A stretch of 64,000 nucleotides of DNA from Lenzites betulinus (lineage: Eukaryota; Basidiomycota; Agaricomycetes; Polyporales; Polyporaceae): assembly GCA_022264855.1 (NCBI GenBank), contig JABYQU010000016.1, forward strand, positions 1-64,000, read 5' to 3'. This document shows positions 20,824 through 32,465 of the stretch, piece by piece. A program made the translations under genes and the position numbers. Under the pieces are notes generated by a model, which searched no databases, was not told the origin of the DNA, and was given only the letters and a program-made list of their open reading frames with translations. Every line of letters begins with the position of its first letter. Position 1 is the first letter of the stretch.

Positions 20824-21371
20824 ACCTTCCTGTGGGGGCGGGACGGGGAATACTGTTCCGGTTCGGTGGGCGTGTGTGCGGGGCTGGGGTGCAGCCGCGC
20901 AGGCGATGCCGAGAGGCCTGCCAGTCGCACTCGTCTCCCATTTGTGTTCGCTCCGGACGTGGAGGGCCGGCCGAGGCGGGGCAGGTGGATCATGCGGGGG
21001 GCCCATGGGCGGGCGGAGAGCGACGTGTGGCGTGTCGGGGCGCGCACGGCGGACGGGACGGTAGAAAGGGACTCGCTGCGTATGGGGATGCGGTTGGGGG
21101 GCAGTTGCGCGCGGGCTTGCGTGTTTGTCGCGTCTGCGAAGGGGTCTGCTCGGCGTTGGGCGAGGTGCAGGGCTGAGAGGGACTTGGGGAGGGCGGGGCG
21201 TGTGTTCTTCTGTCCGTCAGCATTGGCGTCATTTGAGAGAAGAGCGGAGAGGGGTGTGCGCGCGTCATCGCGATCGGGGACGATGGTGGCGGCAGCGCTG
21301 CGGCGGGAGTCCATGGAGAGCGGGCGGGTGATCGTGTGCTCGTCCTCCTCCTCATCGACGGGCGAGGGCAT
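20824..21371 (-). pseudogene. Unidentified gene remnant, Ser/Pro-rich
   Basis: From an ATG at 21371 an open frame reads MPSPVDEEEDEHTITRPLS and continues through LPKSLSALHLAQRRADPF and RIPIRSESLSTVPSA. It is Ser/Pro/Arg-rich, like a disordered regulatory region. The frame may start further upstream (to about 21,587). At the C-terminal side it runs straight into a satellite A unit at 20,812, and nothing resembling a folded domain follows. I do not recognise the family. It is probably the 5' part of a gene cut by the satellite. Confidence 0.4.
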
Positions 21372-21914
21372 GAGCGTGAGGTCGGGCGTGCTTGCGGTCA
21401 CTTGGGCGAAGGAGAGGGAGAGCGGTGCGGGCGGGAAGACGCAGGCAGAGCGGTGCAGACAAGCGTGGAGAGGCGAGTCGGGTAAGCGCACAGAGAGCCG
21501 TGTCGAGGACGCACGCAGAGACACAAAGCATACAGTGCTCGCGCGAGGGACGGGCCTGGAGCTGGTGCGTGCGCATACGAGAGCCAAAGACGGGGCGTAC
21601 AGAGTTTAATTTTCCAGTAAGCGACGTCAGCACACGAGGGATTCATGTCTTGCACTCGGGCTTACCGTGCGATACCTCCGTCGCCAGAGCTAGAGACGGC
21701 GGAAGTAGTATCGCAAAATGCGAGATATTGTCCATATTCCCGACCCTAAGCAATTTCCTTGTGAGCTCACTCTCCTCGCGCGTATTCGGCTTTCTCTCGA
21801 GACGGATCGGGTAGCTCACCTGCAGAACCAGCTCTTCGAAAACGGATATATTCCCCCGTCGCGCATGGCCTCTCCAGTCTTCTCCCCCGAGACCCCTTCC
21901 TCGCCACCGCCCCG

Positions 21915-22846
21915 ATGAGCACGCCGCCCACGGTCGTCTTCCTCGCACCACAAGACGCGCCTGACCCCGAGCCGGCAAAGAAGAAGCCTCCGAAGCGTGA
22001 GTTTCTGCGCACAGAGCTTCGCGAGAAGCTGACCGCAAAGCTCAGTACGTCGTCCCCTCCCGTGCCTCAGCCACTCACCGAGTACCTGCTGACCGCGTGG
22101 GTGCACAGGGGAGCTCACCGGCGATCCGCATGCGCAGCTCAGATATGCCGCCGACGCCTATGCCAGGTTCGTCGTCGTCCGGCACCGGTACACGCTCGAA
22201 GGGACATCCCCTACCTCGACTTCAACACCATCCCCGGCGGCGTGCCCAGCCTCGTGATGCTCCTCGACATGTGGGACACCGGCGCACTGCGCTTCGAGAG
22301 CGCAGGCGAGGACGTCGTCGCGGAAGCCGTGCGCGACCCGAGCAGCGTCTTCCCAGGGGGTAAGTCCTTCAAGTTGACAGTCCGGCCGCACGTCCAGATG
22401 CTGACCAGGCTGCCTCGATTGTCTGATTCCCGTTCGGCCGTCCGGTTGTCCGTCTTCCACAGGTGCATGCAGCGTCAAGCCTGCGGCAGAGGCAGAGGAC
22501 GACGAGTCCCAGGTCCCCGCTGACACGAACGACGACAGCGCACACTGTCGACGGCGTGACTAAAAAGTACCTCGACAGTGCAAGCTCTCGGGGCCGTACC
22601 TGCGTCCGCACTGGCTCCCGAAGGAGGGCATCAAGAGCGCCGCGTTCGTGCACGAGCCTACCGCTTCCTGCGACGCCTACGCCGCGCAAGCAGCGGGAGG
22701 ATCGGCGGTTGCGGGGGGCGGGTCAACGTCCGAGCACGAGGACGCGGTGGGCGCAGCCCCATCACTTTACTTGCTCCCGGAGTCGCCGATCACAGAGTAC
22801 AACGAGCTCGCTGGGGAATGCGCACTCACCGTATTTGGAACATGAA
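21915..22846 (+). pseudogene. Unidentified gene remnant with frameshift and stop
   Basis: The start MSTPPTVVFLAPQDAPD is followed by KKKPPKREFLRTELREKL, an intron (22046-22108), then TGDPHAQLRYAADAYARF and RHRYTLEG. Near 22,199 the frame shifts by one base to reach DIPYLDFNTIPGGVPSLVML and LDMWDTGALRF. After a second intron (22361-22462) the frame meets TAA at 22561-22563, yet conserved-looking sequence continues (CKLSGPYLRPHWLPKEG). It has a gene-like exon pattern and at least two lesions. I do not recognise the domain. It ends near 22,846 in low-similarity DNA. Confidence 0.5.
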
Positions 22847-23289
22847 ATCCCTCGAGTTCGGGCTTCGTAGCCAGCTCTGCGCGAGACTCGGAGGCGGGGA
22901 GGTCGTATCTGGGACCGAGGGATACCGGACCAGTACTAGTTGATCGACTCGGAGCTGGTGCGACGGTGTGACGATTGGGAGCATGTCAGATATGTACTGT
23001 ACAGATAATTCTTGTATTTCTTGTGATTGTTCCAGGGCATTTGCATCCGACGAGATGCTGCCGGTGGCGGTCTATTAGACGAGAGGTGCAGCGCAGGCTG
23101 AGTGCAAACGACAGCAACTGCCTGATTTGGCACATTCACAGGGCCGCCGGCGCTTGGGCGTCTGACGGCCTTGCGTCTTTCTCCTCGTCCACCACTACTC
23201 TGGCTGCGCACGTTCTGTCGTCTACACAAACTCTAGGAGAGACATATAACAGAGTATTTTTACAATCTATGGCGTGTTGCCACGCTATG

Positions 23290-23430
23290 GCATGGCCCGA
23301 TTCCGGCTGCGCACCTGCGCGGCCTCAGCCACTCACTTGCATGTCAAACGCCTACCCGCGGTCGCGCACCTGCGCGGCCTCGGACACTCGCCTGTGTGTG
23401 AGCTGGCCACCCGCGGTCGCGCAACGTCAG
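23290..23430. repeat. 55-bp palindromic GC satellite (satellite A), array 4
   Basis: Cores at 23312 and 23367 (exactly 55 bp apart) and a truncated third unit near 23,422. This is the rightmost copy found in the window. Confidence 0.85.
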
Positions 23431-23895
23431 GCCCTGCGAGGTCCATGTGAGCCTCACGCGAGTCGAGCGCGAGCGCCATGCAACGGTCTTCGGCGCTCTG
23501 GGACGGTCGCACCTTGAGGTACCTTGAGGTAGTTTGATTGACCTTGAGGTGGATTCAAGGTATCCGGCATCGCGGCAAATCAAGGCAAGGTATGTATTGA
23601 TTCAAGCTCCCTTTACCTTGCGGCAGCACTACCGCCGGACGTGTCCGCGGACAAACTCCCCGTCGCTCAGACGTTCTCAGCTACACACACTGTGCCCACC
23701 GCGCGCTGTCCACCTGACTCTCCAGCGCTGTATCCTTGTAGAGGTTCATGCGGATTGCGCGTGTACACCGCTGCGGCTTCTCGGCCTTCGCGCCTGGACT
23801 GACTGTTCGCAGTCGGGCTTACATCTCCTGCAGGTGTTCCGGCCATGGACCGGTTCATTGACGCTCTGCCCTGTTCGTGAACTTTGTTCGAGCGG

Positions 23896-23900
23896 TATAA
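23896..23900 (+). promoter_or_regulatory. Possible TATA box of the small secreted protein gene
   Basis: TATAA in gcggtataagaagg, about 110 bp upstream of the ATG at 24008. Confidence 0.4.
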
Positions 23901-24007
23901 GAAGGCAAGTTGAGGTGGGTCCTGTCAGTCGAGCCTTCCGACACTCGAGACCCCTGCGTACCAGAATTCGCATCCATCACCCTCACTGGCAGCACAACGT
24001 TTTAACC

Positions 24008-24787
24008 ATGCTCTCCAAAGCTATTGCGTTCTCGCTGCTCTATGTGGCATCTGCGATCGCATTAGACCCGCTTGTCATCAACACCCCGTGCGTACTTGTT
24101 TGGCGATGATACGTTCTCGTGAGAGCGCTGAATGCTGACGACGCACTTTGATAGGGCTGAGGTTCAGCAGTGTGTACCGACACTCATCACCTGGTCAGGC
24201 GGTAGACGTGAGCGAATTTCGCAGCCCACGTACTGCTCGTTCTAATCCACGCTATACCACGCTATTCTGCGTCCCCCGGCAGCCTCCTACCAACTGGTGA
24301 GTCGACAATTTTGGGAATCATTTATAACGATCTATGTACTCCGAAACTAAACCTCCTGCGACGCTTTTAGAAGTAAGATATCTCCGCTATCTCTCTTGCC
24401 GCCGGATTCACCCAGCTCATGAGCGCACCTGTCTCGTGTAGCGTCCTCAGCGGTGGACACCTCATCAGGCTCTTCCTCGACCTTGACGAGACTCAGTTCA
24501 CCTGGCAGCCGGACATCCCTGCGGGTACGCTCCATGTCCAAGTGTCTCCGACAACGATATGCATCTGACGGACATTGGTAGGCACCGAGGTCGCGCTCCA
24601 AATTGTCGACTCCATCGGTGAGACGGCGCAGACTGCGCCTTTCGTTATTCAAGAGGGATGTGAGTGGCTCCATGTGTATGTGGGGCGTGAAGCACGTGTT
24701 GAAGGCATTCCGCTTTTGCAGCAACCGATTGCTAGGCTTGGCGCATCTCACATGAACGGGACCCATACGGGCAAGCCCGACAACTAA
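24008..24787 (+). CDS. Small secreted Kre9/Knh1-like protein, gene model uncertain
   Basis: The start MLSKAIAFSLLYVASAIA is a signal peptide. It is followed by DPLVINTP-AEVQQCVPTLITWSGG, the opening of the Kre9/Knh1-type Ser/Thr-rich secreted or GPI-anchored family (INTP...Q-C-x-P-x-x-x-x-W-S-G-G). Introns lie at about 24088-24153 and 24209-24283. The last two exons read LDLDETQFTWQPDIPAG (FTW...DIPAG is typical) and TEVALQIVDSIGETAQTAPF. In the middle, the obvious acceptor at 24,370 puts TAA in frame one codon later. A downstream acceptor near 24,416 avoids it. The Ser/Thr-rich stalk and GPI tail of longer family members are missing, the end being GTHTGKPDN. It may be a short secreted form or a decaying copy. 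Confidence 0.5.
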
Positions 24788-25113
24788 GGAGAAGATGTTT
24801 CGATCTTGCTGACCGCGCGTGCTGTCAGGCAGTATATCTTTTGTATTTTGATATGTGACTCGTTGTATATTATACAAGGCTACCTTGGGAACTTCGGAAT
24901 GCGTGGACACTACGAGCGAAATCCTTCGCCACGTGCATGATGGTATCCTACGGAAAGCCATCCACCGCGTCAGGCCCTTCAAGCTCGCCTGCGATTTTAT
25001 GCTCACTCGACGAGCAGGCTGTTGCAGAGACATAAGAACCATGTCACAACTCAACACGTGCGTACCTCTCGGCCCGAGTAGCAGAGGTCGTGCCAACCTA
25101 AACGCAATCTTCA

Positions 25114-28100
25114 TCAGCTCACCTGCGTGCACGCCAACAAGTATAACCGAACGCCGAGTCCTTACCAGGGTTTCGGATGCCCACCCCTGCGGTACGCCGC
25201 TCATCGCGAACTGAATATGCCCCCCTGAGGCGATGTCGGTGTGCTTGAGGATGGGGGCGCCCAGAGCGCGGCCGTTCACGGTGACGCTGTGGATGTATGG
25301 TTTGGTGGGTGCCCCGGCAGAGGTGATGACCAGCGGCTGAGGCGCGTTCGGGAGGTCGAGCGTGACCTTGTCGAAGAATGGTCTGGAAAAGATGCGAGAC
25401 GGCGCTGTTAGCGACTTGTCCGGCTGTCGTCGTTGGGCGTCGCTGAGCAAGGAGACTTCGCACTCACGTTCCGATGACGTACTCTCCCGAGACGGGGTCG
25501 ACGGGGTAGAAACCAAGCGTGCTGAAGATGTACCATGCGCTCATCTGTCCGCAGTCCTCGTTCTGCGCCGACCTAATGTATCAACACTGGCGAGGGCGGG
25601 GAGAGTATCATGGGTACGCACGCCTGAGAGGCCGTTCACTGAGTTGTTGTAGTTATCCTTCGCGATCTCGCGGACGCGTTCTTGAGACTTTGATGCCGCG
25701 CCGGCAAGAGAATACAAGTAGGGGATATGATGAGACGGCTAGGGAGGGAGGAGTTTGAGAAAGTGCTTCTGTTAGCCAGATATTATCAGGCTGACCTCAT
25801 TCGTGTGGTCGTTGTGCCCTGACGAATGCTTGAGAACCCTTCAATAGCCACAGAAGCCAGTGAGACTCACCTCCGTCGAAATGCGCGTCTAGGAACACCA
25901 CAAAGGATGCATTCCCTCCCCTACGCTCGACCAGCGCGCCGACATCATGCACGACGTCGAACGTGTACGCCCATTTGTCGCCTTCCGTCCATCCTGCGTC
26001 TGGGCCCGCCCACGACCCGTTCGCGTTGCGCGCTTCCATGAAGCCCGTGTCGTTGTTGAAGATCGTGAACGGCGCCGAGAATGCGCGAGCGCGGAAGCGC
26101 GCGGCGTCGTCGGTCTTGCCAAGAGCGGTGGCGAGCACTGAGACGGCGTAGTCGTCATCTGGGGTGTGATGTAGTGAAGTGAGTTCTATGTTCTCGGGAT
26201 TATATGTTGAGGCAGCCTTACAAGAGTAGTCAAGGGTGCGTGATGCGGCTTCGGAGTGGATGTCGGATGCAACCCAGCCGTGCGATGCATATACGGAAGA
26301 CAAGCCAGCGCGGACTTCGTACCCCACATTCTGGCACACGGCTCGTCAGCGCCTTGTTCGCAGCTGTAGTCAAACGTGTATACCTCCTCGCGATCAAAGT
26401 AACTAAGGTTGCCGGTAAGCAAAGTCTGGTAACGATACATACTCAACGACAGCACTCACGAGGTTGTCCAGTCGTTTTCAGGTGGTACGGTCGCGTCTTT
26501 ATGAACAGCGGCGTAAGCTGTATCGATGTCGAATCCCCTGAAGCCCTTTGCTACCGCTTCGGCGATGAGCGAGTCGACGTGCGTGCCGACCTAAGGTGCC
26601 TTATGAGCTCGATCCATGGTGGGCAATGATTATAACACGAAATACCATGATATTAGTTTCTATGGACGAGATGAGATGCCATGCACGAATATATAGAGAA
26701 CGCTCACTGCGTACCAACTATGTTTTTCCACATGGGGAGCCATCCGCCCTGTCGTACGCGTGTAAGCAAATGTAGTAGCCGTAGTGTCGACCGAAAGAGA
26801 GATACCTGAACGTAGTCTTGTAGCATACTCTGGACCATGCCGTTGATCCGTTCCGGTGCGAGCAGGATTTGCCATGCCCATTCTGCCCTAAATGTGTCCT
26901 GAGGGCGGATCAAGGTCTGGTAAGAGCAGGACACATGGCTATCGCTTACCCAGATTGAGTAACCAGTGTACGATACCCCCACGTGCACTTTGTCGTCGTA
27001 TCCGGAGTAGTAGTGACCGTCCTCGTCCTGCTCGTAGGGGTACTGCGGCAGAGATCAATAAACGCGGCCTAACTGGGCGACCGCTGGAAAACCACCTGCA
27101 ACGTGTGGAAGATCGCGGTGTAGAGGACTTCGTTGTCGTCTTCACTAGCGCCCTCCACCTTGATGCGATCCAGCTTTTCTGCCCAAGCTGCTCGCGTGTT
27201 CTTTGCGGTTTGCTCGAGCGTCGTTCCATCAGGGATTTCATTATCCACGTTTTTCCTCGCCTGTTCTATCGAAATGAACGACACTCCAACACGTACATCC
27301 ACACGCTTCGTGTTTGGGGCGAACCGCGCAAACCCCGAGAGCAATGCGCCCTTGCCCTCTTGCGAGTTCTCTTTGATGCTCCCGTTTTGCGCAACACCGA
27401 AGCTTGCAAATGGCGTATCGAAGCGAGCGCAGAAGTATCCCGCAAAGCTAGGTGCGGCGTTTGGACCAATGATGAAATCCTGACGCTCCGGGTTGCGCCC
27501 GGTGATCTCGCGGCGGGCAGGGTCAATATGGATTGAGCCTTGGGGGTAGGTGACGTTTGTCGGGTCCGCAGAGCCCATAACTGAGGCGCGCGTGGCCTCG
27601 ACGAGAACATATGGATCAGTGGTAGCGTCAAAGGTGAAGCGGAGGTGGCCGACGCGGGAGGCTAGTATCAGGAAGATGAGCACATTGCTGTACGGAGGCT
27701 TTAAAGACGGTCACAACATACTTGCCGACTGCTCCGCATTGATCGTTCCGCCCTCTATAGCGTCCAGAATCACAGAGTAATAACTCGCAGTCGCTATCTC
27801 GTTCGCATGACTGAACGACATGCCACGGTGTTCGAAAACGCTCTGCACGCTGCCTGCACCTGGAGAGATGATGGCTGGGCCGCTCTCGCCCATCCAGATT
27901 GCAGGCTGGTGAGTTCCCTGGAAGCCGTGGATGGTCGAGTCGGTATGATTGTACGGCGTGACAGAGACATAGTTCTGCCGAGTTTGCGCAACCCATCTCG
28001 TCATGGCAAACGGCGGGGCGGTGGAAGGGATCATGCCGCCAGAGCCGTTTGGCGAATCTCCGCCGTTTCCAATGAAACTAAAGTCAAAATCGAGTGAGCA

Positions 28101-28266
28101 TTGTTATACGCCCCTTGAAGGACATTGTAACATCGCCAGTGACTCACGGGTCCACATAGTCTACCGACGAACTCTCTGGTTGAGAGAAAGCGTCTGGGAC
28201 ATCGCGACGATGCAGACGCGCTGAAGACGCGACCACGAAGAGCGCTAGGAGGAGTACACGACGCAT
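25114..28266 (-). CDS. GH92 family alpha-mannosidase, 754 aa, secreted
   Basis: Fifteen exons give 754 residues with every phase closing. The protein starts MRRVLLLALFVVASSARL (signal peptide), then VDYVDPFIGNGGDSPNGSGG and MIPSTAPPFAMTRW. Further GH92 landmarks are FQGTHQPAIWMGESGP, EWAWQILLAPERI, GGWLPMWKN, DWTTSYFDREE, VRAGLSSVYASHGWVA, GWTEGDKWAYTFDVVHD, GHNDHTNEPSHHIPYLY and NEDCGQMSAWYIFS. Family members are calcium-dependent exo-alpha-mannosidases that trim mannans and N-glycans. The exact linkage preference cannot be read here. Length is typical. Unusual points: intron 6 (26591-26718) needs the weak donor GTTGGT, and the last exon is only 9 nt (25114-25122). It is divergent from the GH3 gene, with an 849-bp shared upstream region. 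Confidence 0.9.
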
Positions 28267-28334
28267 GCGATCTGAACGTACGGTGAGTGGGGGCGTGACG
28301 AGCGCGCTGGCTCTGGTCTTGCCCTCGCTCGCTC

Positions 28335-28340
28335 TTTATA
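28335..28340 (-). promoter_or_regulatory. TATA box of the GH92 gene
   Basis: TATAAA on the minus strand (cttataaagagcg), 69 bp before the ATG at 28266. Confidence 0.6.
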
Positions 28341-29040
28341 AGTAGGTCGCGAGGAAGCTCGTAGGATTGATGACGATCTGCCCCAGTTCCACTAGCGCCC
28401 GTCAGACGACCACGTGCGCCGGTGAGGACTCAGATCGAGATCGCGGTGGCTGGTCCCACAACGTCCCACAACTCCTTCGCCTTCACCTCCATCCGCATTT
28501 CTGTCAGTTTGTGCCAGAGAGCTTATGTCATTCGAGTTTTACCCTATGCTTGTGGTCCTTGCCGGCCTCTGGAGAGCATCGCATGGACCCCCGTCGTCAG
28601 AACATTCCCCTTGACGTACGTGCGGTCAGGTGTCCATGCTGCATCACTCCCCGGCTTCCATCACTTCGCATTTCTCATTACTAGCGGGCTCTACTTTGCT
28701 TTAGCTAGAAAGCACGCGGCAGCTGGATGGTAACGTGGACGTAAACCAACAGGTTCCCTTCAACCACCTCCTTCGTCGGCCGCTCTCGAGCCCTCACGTG
28801 TGATCTCAGCCTGTCCAGTAACCAACACCTTCACCGGCCTTACCTCGGTCGCAGGAACCCGCTCTAAGATCTAAGCAACAGCCCTGCCTCTTGCCTACCT
28901 CGCATTCGTAGCAAGCGATGACGCCGGCCCGCCCAAACATCTCCATAGGCCCGACCGGTACCGTTTGCGTTTCTCCGCTGGTCGTCAACTGACCCCGAGC
29001 ATCTCATGCCAGCAAGCCCGTGCCTACGTGAGGGGCGCGC

Positions 29041-29046
29041 TATAAA
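29041..29046 (+). promoter_or_regulatory. TATA box of the GH3 gene
   Basis: TATAAA in gcgctataaacaacg, 70 bp before the ATG at 29116. Confidence 0.6.
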
Positions 29047-29115
29047 CAACGCATACCCCGGAGACGTGTCGAATCCCGCCTCTCCAAAGTCCTCTAGTAA
29101 GCCCAGCCAGTGATC

Positions 29116-32100
29116 ATGGTTGCGCCGGCTTTGCGTGTGGCTTTGGCCCTCCTGCCTCTCCTGGTCTCCCCGGCAAGAGCAACGAGCCCCGAATTCTCGG
29201 GCGACTTACACTTTCCGTTACATGCTCGCGCCACAAACAAAGATGGATCTGCCCCTCTGTACAAAAATCCTCACGCTGACATCGAAAGCAGAGTCAACGA
29301 TCTGCTCCCGCGCATGACCATCGAGGAGAAGGTCGCACAATTGTACGTTCTCAGCCTGCGCAAGTGCTACTCATACTCACGCGTCGCGCAGAATCCAGGG
29401 CGACATTAATGGATGGATGGACTTCAACGATCCACTAGACGACACTAAGGTTTTCAACCAAACCGGCCTAGTATGCCTTCTTTTTTGCTATCCCTCGAAC
29501 ACGTATAGTTAATGACCGCAAACAGGAAGCGATGATGGCACAAAAGGCAGGGACTATATGGGGAGGCTATCTTGCTCCCTGGGATAAGTTCGTCTTTGGG
29601 GTGACGGTTGGCCAGCGATACCTCATGGAAAACACCACCCTCGGCATCCCAGCCATGTTTCAGTCTGAAGGTATGCATAGAAGCTCATATCTCGCCTGTC
29701 CAAACCCATTCTCATAATACCATACTATAGGACTACATGGATTCACGAATAATGGGACGATTTGGCCATCCCCGATCGGCCTTGCAGCGTCATTCAACCC
29801 GGCTCTCCTTACACAGGCAGCTGCGACCATCGCCGACGAGGCTGAAGGACTGGGATTCTCGCAGATCTTTGCCCCCGTGCTTGACCTCTCTCGCGAGCTC
29901 CGATGGGGTCGCGTCGAAGAAAACTTTGGCGAAGACCCCTTCTTGTAAGCATAAGGAATGGCGCCCGCCATATCATCTACTCACTCTCACCATTAGAACC
30001 GGGGAGATGGGTTCAGCCTACGTGACTGGACTGCAGTCAGGACGGAGACGTAACGCAAGCACATCTGCAAGTGCACGTATGGCCTCCACGTGCAAACACT
30101 TCGCCGCGTTTGGGAGCCCTCAAGGAGGATTGTGCGAACATTTCTTTGCCTGCTATCGCGTCAATGTGCGTTCACAACTGACTCGTGTCGTACAGGAACA
30201 TCGCGCAGGTGACCGGTGGAGAACGTGAGCTTCGCTCGGCTTACCTCAAGCCTTTCAACCGTGCCTGTGTGGAGAGTCTCGCAATAATGACCGCATATTC
30301 GAGTTACGACGGGATTCCGGCAATAGCAAACAAGCGTATGTGCTCGTGTTATATTTCGACCACTAATGACCTACTGATTCACGTCGCGAATCTTCCGCAG
30401 ATCTCTTGACTGATATCGTACGTGAGATCGTTGGCTCATCGCCATCCACAGGAACTGAATCAATCTTGGCGGTGGTCAGCTTCGCAATGAGTGGGGATAC
30501 AAGTACTGGGTCACCACGGACGCAGGCTCGGTTGACCTTCTTATTACCACGCACGGGACGTGCGATACGCGTGAGTGCGCCGCGAAAATTGCGCTCGAAA
30601 ATGGTATCAGTGGTGAGATGGGTGGCGGCAGCTACACCTATCTTACCATCCCAGGTACGACATTCTTTCGTCAAGTCAAATGTGCATAGCTAAACAAAAC
30701 GTACGCAGATCAAGTGCGCGCAGGTACTGTAGACGTCAAGTACGTTGACGAGACTGTCAAGGCCATCCTGCGCACGAAGTTCACCCTGGGTCTCTTTGAG
30801 AGTACGTTTTCATACCTTCTTTTCTCAGTATGCGTTCAAACGATCGCGCCCTTTCAGATCCCTACCCGTATGACGACTACTTGTCCACCCTGCGTACGCC
30901 CGAAACGCATCAGCTCTTGCACGACATGGAGCGTGAAACGATTGTATTACTCGAGAACAGGCAGGAGACCCTCCCGCTCAGCAAGTCAATCAGCTCGGTA
31001 GCCCTCATTGGACCACAAGTCGACCGCGTCTCCGTACGTAACCCATCTCACATCTCTCCCGCTCGTTCTCATCGTAGCCAATTGGCATCACGCAGTTCGG
31101 CGACTACGTCTTCTTCAACGCGTCTAACAACGGCATATCACCGCTCACCGGCTTCACCCAGCTCCTCGCTAACACTTCCGTGAAGATCAACTACGCGCAA
31201 GGCTGCGCGCTCTGGTCCGACGACGTGTCCGACATCCCCGCCGCCGTCGCCGCCGCGCAAGCGTCCGACGTCGCAGTCGTCATGGCCGGGACGTGGTCGC
31301 TGGACCAGACGCTGCTCTGGACCCCGGGCACGAACGCGACGACGGGGGAGCACGTCGACCTGTCCGACCTCGGCCTCGTTGGGGCACAGCTGCAGCTCGT
31401 GCAGGCGGTGAAAGGCACCGGAAAGCCTACGGTTGTGGTGCTCATCAGCGGAAAGCCCGTGGCGGAGCCGTGGATACAGGAACGTAAGTATAGCATGCGT
31501 CCGCGAATTGAAGGCTCCTGGCTCGTCGAGAGAGGTACTTACAAACATGCCTCCGCAGATGCCGACGCTATTGTACAACAGTTCTACCCGGGCGAACTCG
31601 GTGGCCTCGCGCTCGCAGAAGTCATCTTCGGAGACGTCAACCCTTCTGGTACATATCGCTCCTGTTGACGCATATGCCTGAATGTGCGCTTGACTATCTA
31701 CCATAGGGAAGCTTCCGGTGTCCTTCCCGCGTAGCGTTGGAACGACACCCGTCTTCTACAACTATCTGAAGGGCAGCCGTCCGATTGACGCGGGGCGCAT
31801 TCTCGATGACGACACGCTCGTCTTCGGGCACCAAGTGCGTTCGAGAGCTCAACCTTTGTGATCCACAGGCTCGTGCTGACATGGTGCTGTACAGTATGTG
31901 CTCGATAGCCCGGTCCCGTTATGGAGCTTTGGACACGGGCTGAGCTACACGACATTCAACTAGTGAGTTGATTGCCCCCACACCATCGTTGTGCTTCCGA
32001 GCTAACTTCATTGGGCTGTAGTACCGATCTAGCCCTATCGCCGTCGACTATCAGCTCGAACGAGGATTTCACGGTATCCGTGACGGTGCACAACACAGGC

Positions 32101-32465
32101 GATCGGGATGGCAAAGAAGTCGTCCAGGTACGTCCCAGTGCTCCCCCGTCTTCGCGCATCGCTCATCTTTGATCCAAGGTGTACGTTACCGACCTGGTGA
32201 GCTCTGTGGTCACCCCGAACCAGCAGCTCGTGGGCTTCCAGAAAGTGGACGTCGCGTACGTCGCTCGCTCCGCGCTCGTTCCCGGTTCCACGCTGACTAT
32301 CTTCCCAGCGCCGGAGAATCGAAGCGCGTCGTCGTCCCAGTCAACGCCTCCGAGCTCGCTGTGTGGACGCTCGACAACGCGTGGGTGGTCGAGCCCGGCC
32401 AGTTTGCGCTGAAGATTGGCACAAGCGACCAGACGTTCTTGAATGCGACTCTGGTTGTCCGGTGA
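29116..32465 (+). CDS. GH3 family beta-glycosidase, secreted
   Basis: Signal peptide (MVAPALRVALALLPLLVSPA), then the GH3 catalytic barrel: LLPRMTIEEKVAQL, a substrate-loop region LRWGRVEENFGEDPF, ATCKHF-type STCKHFAAFGSPQGGL, and YKYWVTTDAGS carrying the expected nucleophile Asp. The alpha/beta sandwich domain follows (IVLLENRQETLPLS, DVAVVMAGTWSLDQTLLW, QQFYPGELGGLALAEVIFGD), then the fibronectin-III-like C-terminal domain (PLWSFGHGLSYTTF, DRDGKEVVQVYVTDL, ending FLNATLVVR). About 15 short introns join in phase. GH3 enzymes release terminal glucose or xylose from oligosaccharides. Which of the two cannot be decided from motifs alone. Neighbouring GH92 and GH10 genes point to plant or fungal wall breakdown. 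No lesion was seen. Confidence 0.88.

Larger units (their letters stand above)
22871..23995. other. Non-coding stretch with satellite and CCTTGA repeats
   Basis: No gene was recognised. It includes two and a half satellite A units (23,290-23,430) and a cluster of ccttgaggta words (23,513-23,560). Confidence 0.4.
28267..29115. promoter_or_regulatory. Shared divergent upstream region of the GH92 and GH3 genes
   Basis: 849 bp with no coding exon. Each gene has its own TATA box about 70 bp before its ATG, one on each strand. Common activator sites are likely from the layout, but none was assigned. Confidence 0.5.

Noticed and set aside
24347..25516. 389-codon minus-strand frame downstream of the GH92 gene
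   Set aside because: Its first part is the GH92 last large exon. The rest reads through the spliced 3' end and the non-coding 3' flank, and overlaps the secreted protein gene on the other strand.
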